Positions 49,768 through 58,965 of a stretch of DNA of 64,000 nucleotides are shown here, one piece after another. A program made the position numbers and the translations under genes. How positions within the stretch are numbered: position 1 is the stretch's first letter; every line of letters begins with the position of its first letter. Source of the stretch: Streptomyces sp. P3 (GTDB lineage Bacteria; Actinomycetota; Actinomycetes; Streptomycetales; Streptomycetaceae); NCBI RefSeq assembly GCF_003032475.1, contig NZ_CP028369.1, positions 620,001 to 684,000 of the forward strand. The letters run 5' to 3'. The notes under the pieces were generated by a model. It saw only the letters and a program-made list of their open reading frames with translations, was not told the DNA's origin and did no database searches.

Positions 49768-50130
49768 GTGAAGAGCCAAGACACCCCCTTCGAGGGCGGC
49801 CCCATGGACGGCCGGGTGCTGCCCGTGCTGCTGGGCCCGACCGGGCATCCGCCGAAGACGTACCGCATCCCCGTCCCGGACCCGGCCGGCGGCCCGCCCA
49901 CCGTCCTGGTCTACCGGCGGGTGCCCCGTGGCCACGGCAAGCGGCTCGGGCTGCCCCAGGGCTGGAAGTACGCGTTCGATCCCGAGGGGAAGGACGGCGG
50001 ACGGCCGCGCTGGCCCTGGTCGAAACCCGACGCGACGTCCGGGCCGAAGGCCGGCGGCACGCCGGACGCGCCGAGCCGCGCCACGCCCGACGCCACGCCG
50101 GACGGACGGCGGGACGACGCCGACGGGTGA
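49768..50130 (+). CDS. Small uncharacterised protein, Pro/Asp-rich C-terminus
   Basis: Starting at GTG 49768 (VKSQDTPFEGGPMDGRVLPV), this 120-residue protein follows the TetR gene after 14 nt. The N-terminal ~80 residues form a compact beta-rich domain (TYRIPVPDPAGGPPTVLVYR, LPQGWKYAFDPEGKDGGRPR). The rest is a disordered tail (KPDATSGPKAGGTPDAPSRA). This small domain recurs in actinobacteria without known function. Confidence 0.72.
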   Translation: MKSQDTPFEGGPMDGRVLPVLLGPTGHPPKTYRIPVPDPAGGPPTVLVYRRVPRGHGKRLGLPQGWKYAFDPEGKDGGRPRWPWSKPDATSGPKAGGTPDAPSRATPDATPDGRRDDADG

Positions 50131-50233
50131 CCCCGTTGCGCCGAACCGCGCACGCTCGGCGCGCGGACCGCGCGGATCCGTCCGAAGCTCGCCCTGCGGG
50201 CTGGAGGGGCCACCCCGCAGCGGAGGTGATGAC

Positions 50234-51562
50234 GTGTCAGGAAGGCTGCTGCGTCTGGCCTGTACGGTCGCCACGGCGGCGCTCGCCGCCCAGACCGTGC
50301 TCGCCCCGGGATGCGCCGCGGCCGCGCAGGAACCTCCGGAACCGGGCGGGCCGACGGCGACCGCGCCGGCGCCCCCGGACCGGAGCGCTCCACCGGCCGC
50401 CGAGAAGCCGGACGCCGGCCTCGACGCCGATGCCGACGGAGGCGCGGACGCGGGCGTTCCGGGCGGCGCGGACGGCAGCGTTCCGGGCGATGCGGACGGG
50501 GGCGGCGGCGAGCGGACCGCCGCCGAGCTGCTGACGGAGCTTCAGCGGCTGTACCGCGAGGCCGAACGGGCCACCGAGGCCTACAACACCACCGAGGAAC
50601 AGCTGGCGCGGCGGCGCGCCGAGACCGGGCGGCTGGACGCCCGCCTGGTGCGGGCGCGGCTGTCGCTGCACGACAGCCGGGGAGCGGCCGGCCGGCTGGC
50701 CCGCCAGCAGTACCAGGGCAGCACCGGCATCTCCGCGTACGTGCGGCTGCTGCTCGCCCGCGATCCGCAGCACGCCCTCGACCAGGGGCATCTGATCGGG
50801 CAGTTGGCACGCGAGCGGGCCGTGACGGTCGGCCGGCTGACGAGCGGCGAACGCCGGGCCGACGCTCTGGCGCGCCGGGCGCGGGCCGCCCTCGACGCAC
50901 AGCTCACCCTGACGGCGCGCAGGAAGAAGGAGCGCGACACCGTACGCGGGCGGCTGGCCGCCGTCGAGAAGCTGCTGGCCTCCCTCCCGGCCGACCGGCT
51001 CGCCGCTCTGGAGAGGCTGGAGAAGGCCGGCGTCGCGCGGGCGCAGCAGAGGCTGATCGCCTCCGGTGCGCTCGGCGAGGACGACCGCAAGCCCTCGGAG
51101 GAGGGCGAGCGGGCCGTCCGGTACGCGGTGCGGCAGCTCGGGAAGCCGTACGTGTGGGGCGCTCAGGGACCGGGATCGTACGACTGCTCGGGCCTGACGT
51201 CGCAGGCCTGGGGACACGCCGGGACGCCGATCCCCCGCACCAGCCAGGAGCAGTGGGCGCGCCTGCCGCGGATCCCGCTGAGGGAGCTGCGCCCCGGCGA
51301 CCTGGTCGTCTACTTCCCCGAGGCCACGCATGTCGCGCTGTACCTGGGCGGGGGCAGGGTGGTCCAGGCGCCGAGGACCGGCGAGACCATCAAGGTCTCG
51401 CCGATCGCGTCGCATCCGGTGCTGGGAGCGGTGCGCCCGGACCGGTGGGGCGCGTCGCCGCGGGGCTCGGCGCCGCCGGAGGTCCGCGGCACGGCGACGG
51501 CGGGCCCGCACGACGGGCCGGGCGCCGGGGCCGGTCAGGACGTCAGGAGAGCCGCGCAGTAG
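50234..51562 (+). CDS. Secreted NlpC/P60 peptidoglycan hydrolase
   Basis: GTG 50234 has GGAGGT at 6-nt spacing. The 442-residue protein has a signal peptide (VSGRLLRLACTVATAALAAQ...APGCAAAA), a low-complexity Asp/Gly/Pro segment and a long coiled coil (ELLTELQRLYREAERATEAY to LLASLPADRLAALERLEKAG). The C-terminal NlpC/P60 domain holds the catalytic Cys in YDCSGLTSQAWGHAG and the His in EATHVALYLGGGRVVQAP. This is the RipA/D-type architecture, cleaving peptide stems in the wall. Its last 28 nt overlap the convergent next gene. Confidence 0.94.
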   Translation: MSGRLLRLACTVATAALAAQTVLAPGCAAAAQEPPEPGGPTATAPAPPDRSAPPAAEKPDAGLDADADGGADAGVPGGADGSVPGDADGGGGERTAAELLTELQRLYREAERATEAYNTTEEQLARRRAETGRLDARLVRARLSLHDSRGAAGRLARQQYQGSTGISAYVRLLLARDPQHALDQGHLIGQLARERAVTVGRLTSGERRADALARRARAALDAQLTLTARRKKERDTVRGRLAAVEKLLASLPADRLAALERLEKAGVARAQQRLIASGALGEDDRKPSEEGERAVRYAVRQLGKPYVWGAQGPGSYDCSGLTSQAWGHAGTPIPRTSQEQWARLPRIPLRELRPGDLVVYFPEATHVALYLGGGRVVQAPRTGETIKVSPIASHPVLGAVRPDRWGASPRGSAPPEVRGTATAGPHDGPGAGAGQDVRRAAQ

Positions 51563-53010
51563 GAGTCCACGCCCATCAGCGGGAGCGGCGGCGTGGCCGG
51601 CCGTATCGCGCGGACGAGCCGGGGCACCTCACGGGACCAGCGGCGCAGCGGGAGCCACGCGGCGACGTGGGCCTGCTCCCGGTCGGTGCCGCGACGCCCC
51701 TGGCCGCCGACGTCGTGACGCATCCGCAGGGCGCGGCCGCGGCCGCGCCGCTCGACGACGTTGCGGGTGAAGGTGTTCGCCACGGCCCGCATGTCGGCCT
51801 GGGTGAAGACCTCGGGCAGGCCGGGGGCGTCGTGGTAGAGGCAGAGGAAGTCGATGTCGATCAGGGCGTGCGTGACGTCCTCGGCAACGGTGACCGCGCG
51901 GTAGGAGGGGCGGACGCCGGAGCCGTCGGTCTTGGCGGAACCGGTCGCCTCCCACCCCTGGTACACGCGGCCGAAGCCGGGCCAGTACGGCCAGACGGCC
52001 ACGCCGTCGGAGACGGCGAGGTCGCCGTGCAGGGCCCGGGCCATGGCGGCGGCGCGGTCGCGCCAGCGGGCCTCGCCGGTGGCCACGGCCAGTTGGACGG
52101 CGGTACGGCCCATGGCGAGGAACTCGTTGGTGGGCAGTTCGGCGCCCGCGAAGGAGACCGGTTCGTCGGGCAGCCAGCGGTAGAAGCCGCGCCCGTCGTC
52201 GGTGGCGCCCCACTGCTCGTCGTGGACCCGCATCGCCCGGTCCACCGCCTCGAGGTAGCCGTCGAGGCGGCCGCGCACCGAGGCGGGCACGGCCTCCGGG
52301 CGTTCGCGGGCGAGCCGGGCCAGTCCGGCCATGGGGTAGGTGATCATGCCGGTCTGGGCGGCGAGCGAGACCATGGCGGGCTGCACGGCGAAGGCGCCGG
52401 GACGCGGCCGCCGGGGTCTGCGGCCCGGCCGTTCGGACGGCAGCAGCCGGGCGGTGACCGCCGTGCGCTGCTCGTACGCGGCGTACAGGATCCGGTCCGC
52501 GCGACGCTCGTCCAGCGGGTCGAGGCTGAGCCCCGCCACCTCGACGTCCGTCCGCTGCGGTCCGGTCACGGATATGCGGAAGTGCCGGTCGCCGTCCGGG
52601 TGGACGGCGACCCTGGCGGTTCTGGCGTGCGGCGGACAGACCGTGATCTCGAGGGCCGGCCGTCCGTCCGTGTCGTGCAGGACGACGGAGGCGGCGGTGA
52701 ACTTGTGGGCGGTGCTCCACACCGGCAGGCTGCGGCCGCGGAAGTCGCTCACGCCCCGCACGTCGTCGCGCGCCAGGAGGACCTGGTCGATGAGTCGCGC
52801 GAGCCGCTCGGCGTAGTCGGGCCGGCCGGTTCGCCGGGCCATGAGCAGATGTCCCTGCATGCGCCAGGAGGTGCCCCAGCCGATCACTCCGGTCTCGTTG
52901 TGGGGCAGGACGTGCGGGCCGTTCACTCCGACGAGGTTGCGCTCGGTCTCGTCGAAGGAACGTCTTCCGACACGATGCAGGCCGGCAAACTTCTCTTCAA
53001 GAAACGGCAT
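51535..53010 (-). CDS. Uncharacterised protein, possible alpha/alpha-toroid
   Basis: This 491-residue soluble protein starts MPFLEEKFAGLHRVGRRSFD. It has repeated helical pairs with aromatic and acidic residues (YAERLARLIDQVLLARDD, YLEAVDRAMRVHDEQWGATD, GRGFYRWLPDEPVSFAGAEL, GEARWRDRAAAMARALHGDL, DGVAVWPYWPGFGRVYQGWE), resembling six-hairpin glycosidase or epimerase folds. A beta-rich insert sits at residues ~100-160. No signal peptide is visible. It lies 67 nt downstream of the FAD monooxygenase on the same strand and could be the last gene of the conservon operon. I cannot name the family. Confidence 0.72.
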   Translation of the reverse strand: MPFLEEKFAGLHRVGRRSFDETERNLVGVNGPHVLPHNETGVIGWGTSWRMQGHLLMARRTGRPDYAERLARLIDQVLLARDDVRGVSDFRGRSLPVWSTAHKFTAASVVLHDTDGRPALEITVCPPHARTARVAVHPDGDRHFRISVTGPQRTDVEVAGLSLDPLDERRADRILYAAYEQRTAVTARLLPSERPGRRPRRPRPGAFAVQPAMVSLAAQTGMITYPMAGLARLARERPEAVPASVRGRLDGYLEAVDRAMRVHDEQWGATDDGRGFYRWLPDEPVSFAGAELPTNEFLAMGRTAVQLAVATGEARWRDRAAAMARALHGDLAVSDGVAVWPYWPGFGRVYQGWEATGSAKTDGSGVRPSYRAVTVAEDVTHALIDIDFLCLYHDAPGLPEVFTQADMRAVANTFTRNVVERRGRGRALRMRHDVGGQGRRGTDREQAHVAAWLPLRRWSREVPRLVRAIRPATPPLPLMGVDSYCAALLTS

Positions 53011-53077
53011 CGGGCGAGTATGGCAGCGTGTCCGGGCCCGCTCGCGGCCGTTGAGTGAATTCCCGCCGGACCGTGTC

Positions 53078-54331
53078 TCAGGCCCCGGTGACCTCCGCCA
53101 GATAGGCGCCCGTCTTCGCCGGTTCGTAGAAGAAGTTCTCGAAGTCCGCCGGGTCGTTGAAGGCGTTGGCGAAGCGATCGGCCACGGGCGGCAGCTGTCC
53201 GGCCGCGCCCAGCAGGTTGACGATGTGCTCCGGCGGCGGGGCCAGCATCGCGTTGGTCCACTTGGTGACGTGCTGCGCGGTGTCCCAGTACCGGTCGAAC
53301 GTGGCGCGCATCCACTCCTCGTCGAACTCCTTCTCCCCGCGCTCGAGGATCGACGCGAGGTAGGCGGCCGCGCACTTGGCGGCCGAGTTGGAACCCTGGC
53401 CGGTGATCGGGTCGTTGGCGACGACGACGTCCGCGACGCCCAGCACCAGGCCGCCGCCGGGGAGGCGGCCGACCGGGTTGCGGACCGTGGGGGCGTAACG
53501 GCCGGCGAGCGTGCCGCCCGCGTCCGTCAGTTCCACCCTGGTGGCCCGCGCGTACTCCCAGGGCGTGAACTTCTCCATGAGCTCCAGGGTCAGGGAGAGG
53601 TGCTCGGCCGGGTCCTTGACGCCGTTGAAGACGTCCAGGGGGCCGCCGGGTATGCCCTCCCAGAACAGGATGTCCGCGCGGCCGGAGGTGGTGAGCGTCG
53701 GCATGACGAACAGTTCGCCGACGCCGGGCACCAGGTTGCAGCGGACCGCCTCGGTGTCCGGGTGCTCCGGGCGTGGGCCCAGCCCGTGGACGTAGGCGAC
53801 GGCGAGGGCACGCTGCGGCTCGGCGTAGGGGGAGCGTTCGGCGTCCCGGCCGAACATCTGGACGAGTTCGCCCTTGCCCGCGGAGACCAGGACGAGGTCG
53901 TAGGCGCGGGAGAAGTAGTCGAGGTCGGAGACCGCCGCGCCGTGGATCACCAGCTGGCCGCCGCGCTGGGCGAACGTCTCCATCCAGCCGGCCATCTTCA
54001 CGCGCTGGTCGACGGACTGGGCGAAACCGTCGAGCCGGCCCAGCCAGTCGATCGCGCGCTGGGTGGGGCCGGGGTCGTGCGAGCCCGGGGCGGCGACCGA
54101 GACGCCGAGGCCCTGGATCTTCGGGGCCTGCTGCTCCCAGAAGTTCAGTTGGAGGTCGCGCTCGTGCTGCAGGGCCGTGTGGAACATGCACTGCGTCGAC
54201 ATGACGCGGCCGGAGCGGATCTCGTCCGCCGTCCGGTTCGACATCAGGGTGGCCTCGTACCCGTGCGACTGGAGGCCGAGGGCGAGCTGGAGTCCGGACT
54301 GGCCGGCTCCGACGACGAGTATCTTCCGCAT
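53078..54331 (-). CDS. Styrene-monooxygenase-like FAD oxidoreductase
   Basis: This 417-residue flavoprotein starts MRKILVVGAGQSGLQLALGL, a Rossmann FAD-binding motif GxGxxG. Further features of the StyA group are DLVLVSAGKGELVQMFGRD, the C-terminal VVVANDPITGQGSNSAAKCA with the GD/DP-type flavin contact, and ERGEKEFDEEWMRATFDRYW. StyA enzymes epoxidise styrene or indole using FADH2 from a separate reductase, and no reductase gene is adjacent. Only 24 nt separate it from cvnD on the same strand, so it is probably transcribed with the conservon. Confidence 0.87.
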   Translation of the reverse strand: MRKILVVGAGQSGLQLALGLQSHGYEATLMSNRTADEIRSGRVMSTQCMFHTALQHERDLQLNFWEQQAPKIQGLGVSVAAPGSHDPGPTQRAIDWLGRLDGFAQSVDQRVKMAGWMETFAQRGGQLVIHGAAVSDLDYFSRAYDLVLVSAGKGELVQMFGRDAERSPYAEPQRALAVAYVHGLGPRPEHPDTEAVRCNLVPGVGELFVMPTLTTSGRADILFWEGIPGGPLDVFNGVKDPAEHLSLTLELMEKFTPWEYARATRVELTDAGGTLAGRYAPTVRNPVGRLPGGGLVLGVADVVVANDPITGQGSNSAAKCAAAYLASILERGEKEFDEEWMRATFDRYWDTAQHVTKWTNAMLAPPPEHIVNLLGAAGQLPPVADRFANAFNDPADFENFFYEPAKTGAYLAEVTGA

Positions 54332-54355
54332 GCGGGGATGGCTCCTAAATGAGGA

Positions 54356-55000
54356 CTACTCGGGGGTTTCGTCGAGCGCGTGGCCCACCAGGGCCAGGAG
54401 GGTCTCGATCACCGAGATCCGGCGCCGCGCATCCATGATCATGACAGGTATGTGCGGGGGGACCGTCAGCGCCTCCCGTACGTCCGCCGGCTCGAACAGG
54501 TCGCTCCCGTCGAAGTGGTTGACGGCGACGACGTACGGCAAGCCGCAGCTCTCGAAGTAGTCCAGGGCGGGGAAGCAGTCCTTCAGACGGCGGGTGTCGG
54601 CCAGCACGACCGCACCGATCGCGCCGCGCACCAGGTCGTCCCACATGAACCAGAACCGCTGCTGGCCCGGCGTGCCGAACAGGTAGAGCACCAGGTCGTC
54701 GTCGAGGGTGAGCCGGCCGTAGTCCATGGCGACCGTGGTGGTGACCTTCTCCGGGGTGCCGGTGAGGTCGTCGCTCTCCTCGCTCGCCTGGGTCATCAGC
54801 GCCTCCGTCTGGAGGGGCTCGATCTCCGAAACGGCGCCGACCAGGGTGGTCTTGCCGGCTCCGAAGCCGCCCGCCACCACGATCTTCGTGGCGACGGGGG
54901 CCCGGGTGCGGTCCGTCTGCCAGGGCTGCAGGGGTTCGTCGGGTTCGACGGCGGGGGTGACGCCGGGGGAGGAGGCGGCGTCAGAGACGACGGAGTCCAC
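54356..55000 (-). CDS. cvnD: Conservon small GTPase CvnD
   Basis: This 214-residue Ras-like GTPase shows the P-loop VVAGGFGAGKTTLVGAVSEI at residues ~41-60, the switch-II block LYLFGTPGQQRFWFMWDDLV and the specificity loop VVAVNHFDGSDLF. The C-terminus reads VMIMDARRRISVIETLLALV. It is the GTPase output of a Streptomyces conservon, a membrane-associated signalling complex likened to a G-protein system. Its start overlaps cvnC by 20 nt. Confidence 0.94.
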   Translation of the reverse strand: MDSVVSDAASSPGVTPAVEPDEPLQPWQTDRTRAPVATKIVVAGGFGAGKTTLVGAVSEIEPLQTEALMTQASEESDDLTGTPEKVTTTVAMDYGRLTLDDDLVLYLFGTPGQQRFWFMWDDLVRGAIGAVVLADTRRLKDCFPALDYFESCGLPYVVAVNHFDGSDLFEPADVREALTVPPHIPVMIMDARRRISVIETLLALVGHALDETPE

Positions 55001-55403
55001 TCAGCACCCTTTCCAGCAGAGCGCGGTCGGGACGGCCCGTACCGTGAGCGGTACCGGTGCCGTACACACGGATCTTTCCCTGGTCCGCGAGGTCGCTGAG
55101 GAGCACCCGGACCACGCCGAGCGGCATCCTCAGCAGCGCGGCGATCTCGGCCACCGTGCGCATCCGGCGGCACAGTTCGACGATGGCCCGCAGTTCGGGC
55201 ATGACGGTGGACTTGAGCGACCCTCCCGTCAACTCCCGCCGTTCTTCGGGGGCCTCGAGTGCCGCGACGAACGTCTCCACGAGGAGGACATGGCCGAAAC
55301 GGGTGCGCCCGCCGGTGAGCGAGTAGGGCCGCACCCGGGCCGGCTTGCGGTCGCCGCCTCGGACGGGGAGCTGCTGCCTGAGGTTCTTCGGGCCGGTGCT
55401 CAT
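54981..55403 (-). CDS. cvnC: Conservon DUF742 protein CvnC
   Basis: This 140-residue DUF742 protein starts MSTGPKNLRQQLPVRGGDRK. It has RVRPYSLTGGRTRFGHVLLV and a winged-helix-like C-terminal half (ELCRRMRTVAEIAALLRMPL, VVRVLLSDLADQGKIRVYG). In conservons CvnC links kinase and GTPase, though its exact action is not settled. It overlaps cvnB by 4 nt (ATGA) and cvnD by 20 nt. Confidence 0.94.
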   Translation of the reverse strand: MSTGPKNLRQQLPVRGGDRKPARVRPYSLTGGRTRFGHVLLVETFVAALEAPEERRELTGGSLKSTVMPELRAIVELCRRMRTVAEIAALLRMPLGVVRVLLSDLADQGKIRVYGTGTAHGTGRPDRALLERVLSGLRRL

Positions 55404-55903
55404 CGCGGACTCCCGGTCGTCTCGGACTCCAGGGACTGCCGTAGTTCGCTGCGGAGTTCCGGGGTGAGCACATGTCCGGCACGGCCCACGAAGAGAGCCA
55501 TGTGGTAGGACACCACGCTCATGTCGCAGTCGGCGGAGCCGTGCACTCCGAGGAGCGAGCCGTCGCTGATCGCCATGACGAAGAGGCTGCCCTCCTCCAT
55601 GGCGACCATGGTGTGCTTCACCCCGCCGAACGTCATGAGCCGGGCCGCCCCGATGGTGAGGCTGCCGATGCCGGAGACGATGGTGGCGAGGTCCGCCGAG
55701 GACCCGCGGGGCCCGGTGGGTCGGCTCTCCCCGGCCTGCCGGGCCGCGGCGTTGCGGCCGGGGTCCGAGGAGAGCAGCAGCAGGCCGTCCGAGGAGACGA
55801 CCGCGACGGACCGGATGCCGGGGACCTCCTCCACGAGGTTGCTCAACAGCCAGTGCAGGTTACGGGCTTCACTGCTCAGTCCGAAGGTACTGGGCGCGGT
55901 CAA
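55400..55903 (-). CDS. cvnB: Conservon roadblock/LC7 protein CvnB
   Basis: The start is TTG at 55903, with GAGGAGG upstream, and it overlaps the cvnA stop as TTGA. The product is 167 residues. The roadblock/LC7 domain reads LHWLLSNLVEEVPGIRSVAV, VSSDGLLLLSSD, LATIVSGIGSLTIGAARLMT and MEEGSLFVMAISDGSLLGVH. Such proteins act on small GTPases. Here the target is presumably CvnD. A Pro/Gly-rich insert interrupts the domain near residue 55. Confidence 0.93.
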   Translation of the reverse strand: MTAPSTFGLSSEARNLHWLLSNLVEEVPGIRSVAVVSSDGLLLLSSDPGRNAAARQAGESRPTGPRGSSADLATIVSGIGSLTIGAARLMTFGGVKHTMVAMEEGSLFVMAISDGSLLGVHGSADCDMSVVSYHMALFVGRAGHVLTPELRSELRQSLESETTGSPR

Positions 55904-58900
55904 CTGCTTGCCTCCTCGACTGTGCCCCCCGTGTCTTCTTCGGCGTGTGCGTGTGCTTCTCGTGCTGCTCGGTGCGGTGCGTTCGGTTCCGCGGAAGGTG
56001 ACGGGACCCGGTTCTGGCCCGTTCGTTCGGCGATCTCCGCTTCGACGTCGCGGTAGCCGGCTTCCGCCCCCCGGCGGAAGCCGCCCAGACGGCGGCGGAG
56101 GGCGTCCGCGTCGACGGAGGCGGTCCGCCGGCGCGGGGCCTGTGCGGGTGCGGTGATCCTGGGTGTGCGCTTCGGAAGGCCCTTGTCGGTGACGGGCTCT
56201 TCCGGGGCGTCGGGGGTGCGGGTGTGCTCCGCCTCGGTCTCGGTGTCGAGGTCGGTGTCGGTGGCAGGGGTGCTGTCGGGGGTGCTGTCCGGTGCCCGTC
56301 GGGCCCCGGGCAGGACCGGTGCGGCGGGCGCCGGCCCGGTGGCCGGTGCGGCGGGCGCCGGCCCGGTGGCCGGTGCGGCGGGCGCCGGCCCGGCGGGGGC
56401 GGGGTCGTCGTCGTCCCACCGGGCACTCTCCTCCCCCGGGTTCGGCGCTTCCGGCGGGCTCGGCAGCAGGAGTTCCATCGTCGTCTCGGCCGGCCTCTCG
56501 GCGGGCGGGTGCGCCACCGGCTCCGCCGTCGGCGTCGACGTGGGTTCGGGCGCCGGCCCGGGTCCGGGTTCCGGGTCGGGCGTCGAGTCGGGCGTCGGCG
56601 TCGAATCGGGCGCGGGCAGGGACTCGGGGGTCGGCATGTGCGCGGGCTCGGGCGCCGACGCGGGCTCGGGCTCGGGCGCCGACGCGGGCGCCTGCTCCTC
56701 CGCCGGGGGCCGGGCCTCGCGCACCGCCCGCTCCGCCAGGGCGACCAGCGGGTCCGCGGACGGCGAACGGCCGGGCAGGACGTTGGAGTTGGCCTCCGCG
56801 TCCGCGCCGGGCAGGGTGAAGCCCTGGGTGGCGGCCGAGGCCGGGGACGTCGCCGGGATCGCGGCGGCCGGGGCGGCGGCCAGCAGCGGGGCCGGCAGGA
56901 CGACGACCGCCGCCACGCCGCCCTGCTTCTGTTCGCGCAGCCGCACCCGCACCCCGTGCCGGTGGGCGAGCCGGGCCACCACGTACAGGCCGAGGCCGAG
57001 ACCGTCCTCGCCCTCCTGGTCGTACGGCGTCTCGGGGTCGAACTCGGCGAGGCGGGCGTTGAGGCGGCTCAGCCGGTCGCCCGTGATCCCGATGCCCTCG
57101 TCCTGGACGGAGAGCATGACCTCGCCGTTCTCCAGAAGCCAGCCGGAGACCTCGACCGGCAGGTCCGGCGGGGAGAACGAGGTGGCGTTCTCCATCAGCT
57201 CGGCCAGCAGGTGCGAGAGGTCGTCCGCGGCGAAACCCGCCACGTGTGCGTGCGGCGGGAGCGCGGAGATCCGCACCCGCTCGTAGCGCTCGATCTCGCT
57301 GACCGCGGCGCGGACCACGTCCACCAGCGGGATCGGACCGGCGTGCTGCTGGACGTGCTCGGTGCCGGCCAGCACCAGCAGGTTCTCGCTGTGGCGGCGC
57401 ATGACCGTGGCGAAGTGGTCGAGCTTGAAGAGGGTGGCCAGCCGGTCGGGGTCCTGCTCGCGCTCCTCCAGGCCCTCGATGACGGCGAGCTGGCGCTCCA
57501 CCAGACCCAGGGTGCGCAGGGCGAGGTTGACGAAGGTGCCGCTGATGCTGTCCCGCAGGCCGTCCAGCTGGGCTGCCGCGTCGCCGAGTTCGGCGCGCAG
57601 TTCCTCCCGGGCGTCGGCCATCCGCTGGCGCTGTCCGACGAGGTGCTTGCGGTCGGACTCCAGCGTGGCGACCCGCTCGTGGAGGATGGCGGCGTGCTCG
57701 TGCAGGGCGTTGACGGAGCGCACGACCTGGGCGAACTCGTCGTTGCGGCCGGTGAACACGACCGGTTCCTCGGCCGCCGGGTTCTCCGCTCCCACGAGCC
57801 TGGCCGAGCCGCGGCGCAGCACGGACAGCGGGCGGGTGAGGCTGCGTGCCATGCCCGTGGCGACGGCCACGGCGAGCAGCATCAGCGCGCCGAGGACGGC
57901 GACGCGGATCTCCAGGCCGGTGACGTCGTCGTCGCGCAGCCGGGCGAGATCCTCGGCGCGGTGGCCGTACAGGGAGGCCTCGGCCCCGCGCATCAGGTCG
58001 ACGCGCGCGGAGAGCGCGGCGTCCAGTTTCCTGACGGAGGTGTCGAGTTCGCGGTCGCTCAGCCTGGGCTGGTCGGTGAGGGACGCGAGGTAGGCCTCGG
58101 CGGTGTCGACGTCCCCGCCGGTCACGGTGGAGTCGTACGAGGCCAGCGTCTCCTCGGGCGCGCCCTCGCGGAAGTCGGCCAGGGCCGCGTCGGAACGCAG
58201 CCGTGCCTGCTGTGCGGCGGCGGTGAGGGCGTCGCGCCGTTCGGCGTCCGCGTCGCTGGAGACCTTCTCGGTGCTCGTCCGGCCGGTGACGGGGTCGTAG
58301 TCCGTCTCGTTCCTGGTCGGCACGCTGAGCGCCGCGAGCAGCAGACCCCGGGTCGCGGAGGCCTGCTGGACGGCGGTGTCGAGTTCGGCGAGGGCGTACG
58401 CGCCGGAGCCCGCGCGCGCCGGCGTGTTCTCCGCCAGCCGGTCGGCGAGCACATGGAGCGCGGCGATCGCCTCGGAGTAGTCCTGGTGCGCCTGCAGCGC
58501 CGTGCTCTTGCCGGTGCGGGCGGACTGCCGTGCGGAGGGGATCGCGGCGAGGGCGGCGCGCAGTGCGGCGGAGACGTCGGTCTCGGCGGTGAGCTCGCGC
58601 ACCTGGAGGTCCACCCTGGTGCTGCTCTGCGTGGAGGGGGCCCTGGACTTGGCGCGGCCGGCCGCCACGTAGGCGGTGACCTCGTCGCGCTCGTCCGCCA
58701 GGGACCGGGCGAGGGCGAGGGCGTCCTGGGTCTGCTCGGCCAGGGTGACCAGGTCCTGGGAGTCCTTCAGCCGGCCGGACGCGGCCAGGACGGAGGGGGC
58801 GCCTGCGCCGGCGATGGCGGCGGCCACCACGGCCACCGCGACGATCAGCCGGTTGCGCACATGGGTCGGACGGCCCTTGCCGACGGGGGTGCGCTCCGCG

Positions 58901-58965
58901 CCCCCCTCGGAGGCCGTCTGCCTGCCTGTACGCCGAGGCCGCGTCTTCTGCACCGGTGCTCGCAT
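55900..58965 (-). CDS. cvnA: Conservon sensor kinase-like protein CvnA
   Basis: Started at MRAPVQKTRPRRTGRQTASE (ATG 58965), the protein has about 1021 residues. GTG 58953 is an alternative. TM helix 1 is at LIVAVAVVAAAIAGAGAPSV. A ~300-residue extracytoplasmic sensor of nitrate/sulfonate-sensor type follows, then TM2 (VAVLGALMLLAVAVATGMAR), HAMP and a HATPase domain with N-box ELMENATSFSPPD and G-box GLGLYVVARLAHRHGV. A clear phospho-acceptor H-box is absent, as in other CvnA proteins. The last ~300 residues are low-complexity Pro/Glu/Ala (EPEPASAPEPAHMPTPESLP, AAPATGPAPAAPATGPAPAA). It heads the cvnABCD operon. Confidence 0.93.
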   Translation of the reverse strand: MRAPVQKTRPRRTGRQTASEGGAERTPVGKGRPTHVRNRLIVAVAVVAAAIAGAGAPSVLAASGRLKDSQDLVTLAEQTQDALALARSLADERDEVTAYVAAGRAKSRAPSTQSSTRVDLQVRELTAETDVSAALRAALAAIPSARQSARTGKSTALQAHQDYSEAIAALHVLADRLAENTPARAGSGAYALAELDTAVQQASATRGLLLAALSVPTRNETDYDPVTGRTSTEKVSSDADAERRDALTAAAQQARLRSDAALADFREGAPEETLASYDSTVTGGDVDTAEAYLASLTDQPRLSDRELDTSVRKLDAALSARVDLMRGAEASLYGHRAEDLARLRDDDVTGLEIRVAVLGALMLLAVAVATGMARSLTRPLSVLRRGSARLVGAENPAAEEPVVFTGRNDEFAQVVRSVNALHEHAAILHERVATLESDRKHLVGQRQRMADAREELRAELGDAAAQLDGLRDSISGTFVNLALRTLGLVERQLAVIEGLEEREQDPDRLATLFKLDHFATVMRRHSENLLVLAGTEHVQQHAGPIPLVDVVRAAVSEIERYERVRISALPPHAHVAGFAADDLSHLLAELMENATSFSPPDLPVEVSGWLLENGEVMLSVQDEGIGITGDRLSRLNARLAEFDPETPYDQEGEDGLGLGLYVVARLAHRHGVRVRLREQKQGGVAAVVVLPAPLLAAAPAAAIPATSPASAATQGFTLPGADAEANSNVLPGRSPSADPLVALAERAVREARPPAEEQAPASAPEPEPASAPEPAHMPTPESLPAPDSTPTPDSTPDPEPGPGPAPEPTSTPTAEPVAHPPAERPAETTMELLLPSPPEAPNPGEESARWDDDDPAPAGPAPAAPATGPAPAAPATGPAPAAPVLPGARRAPDSTPDSTPATDTDLDTETEAEHTRTPDAPEEPVTDKGLPKRTPRITAPAQAPRRRTASVDADALRRRLGGFRRGAEAGYRDVEAEIAERTGQNRVPSPSAEPNAPHRAAREAHAHAEEDTGGTVEEASS

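Noticed and set aside
48129..50130. Biosynthetic gene cluster around the AurF-like gene
   Set aside because: No synthase, tailoring or transport genes accompany it. Its neighbours are cell-wall and regulatory genes.
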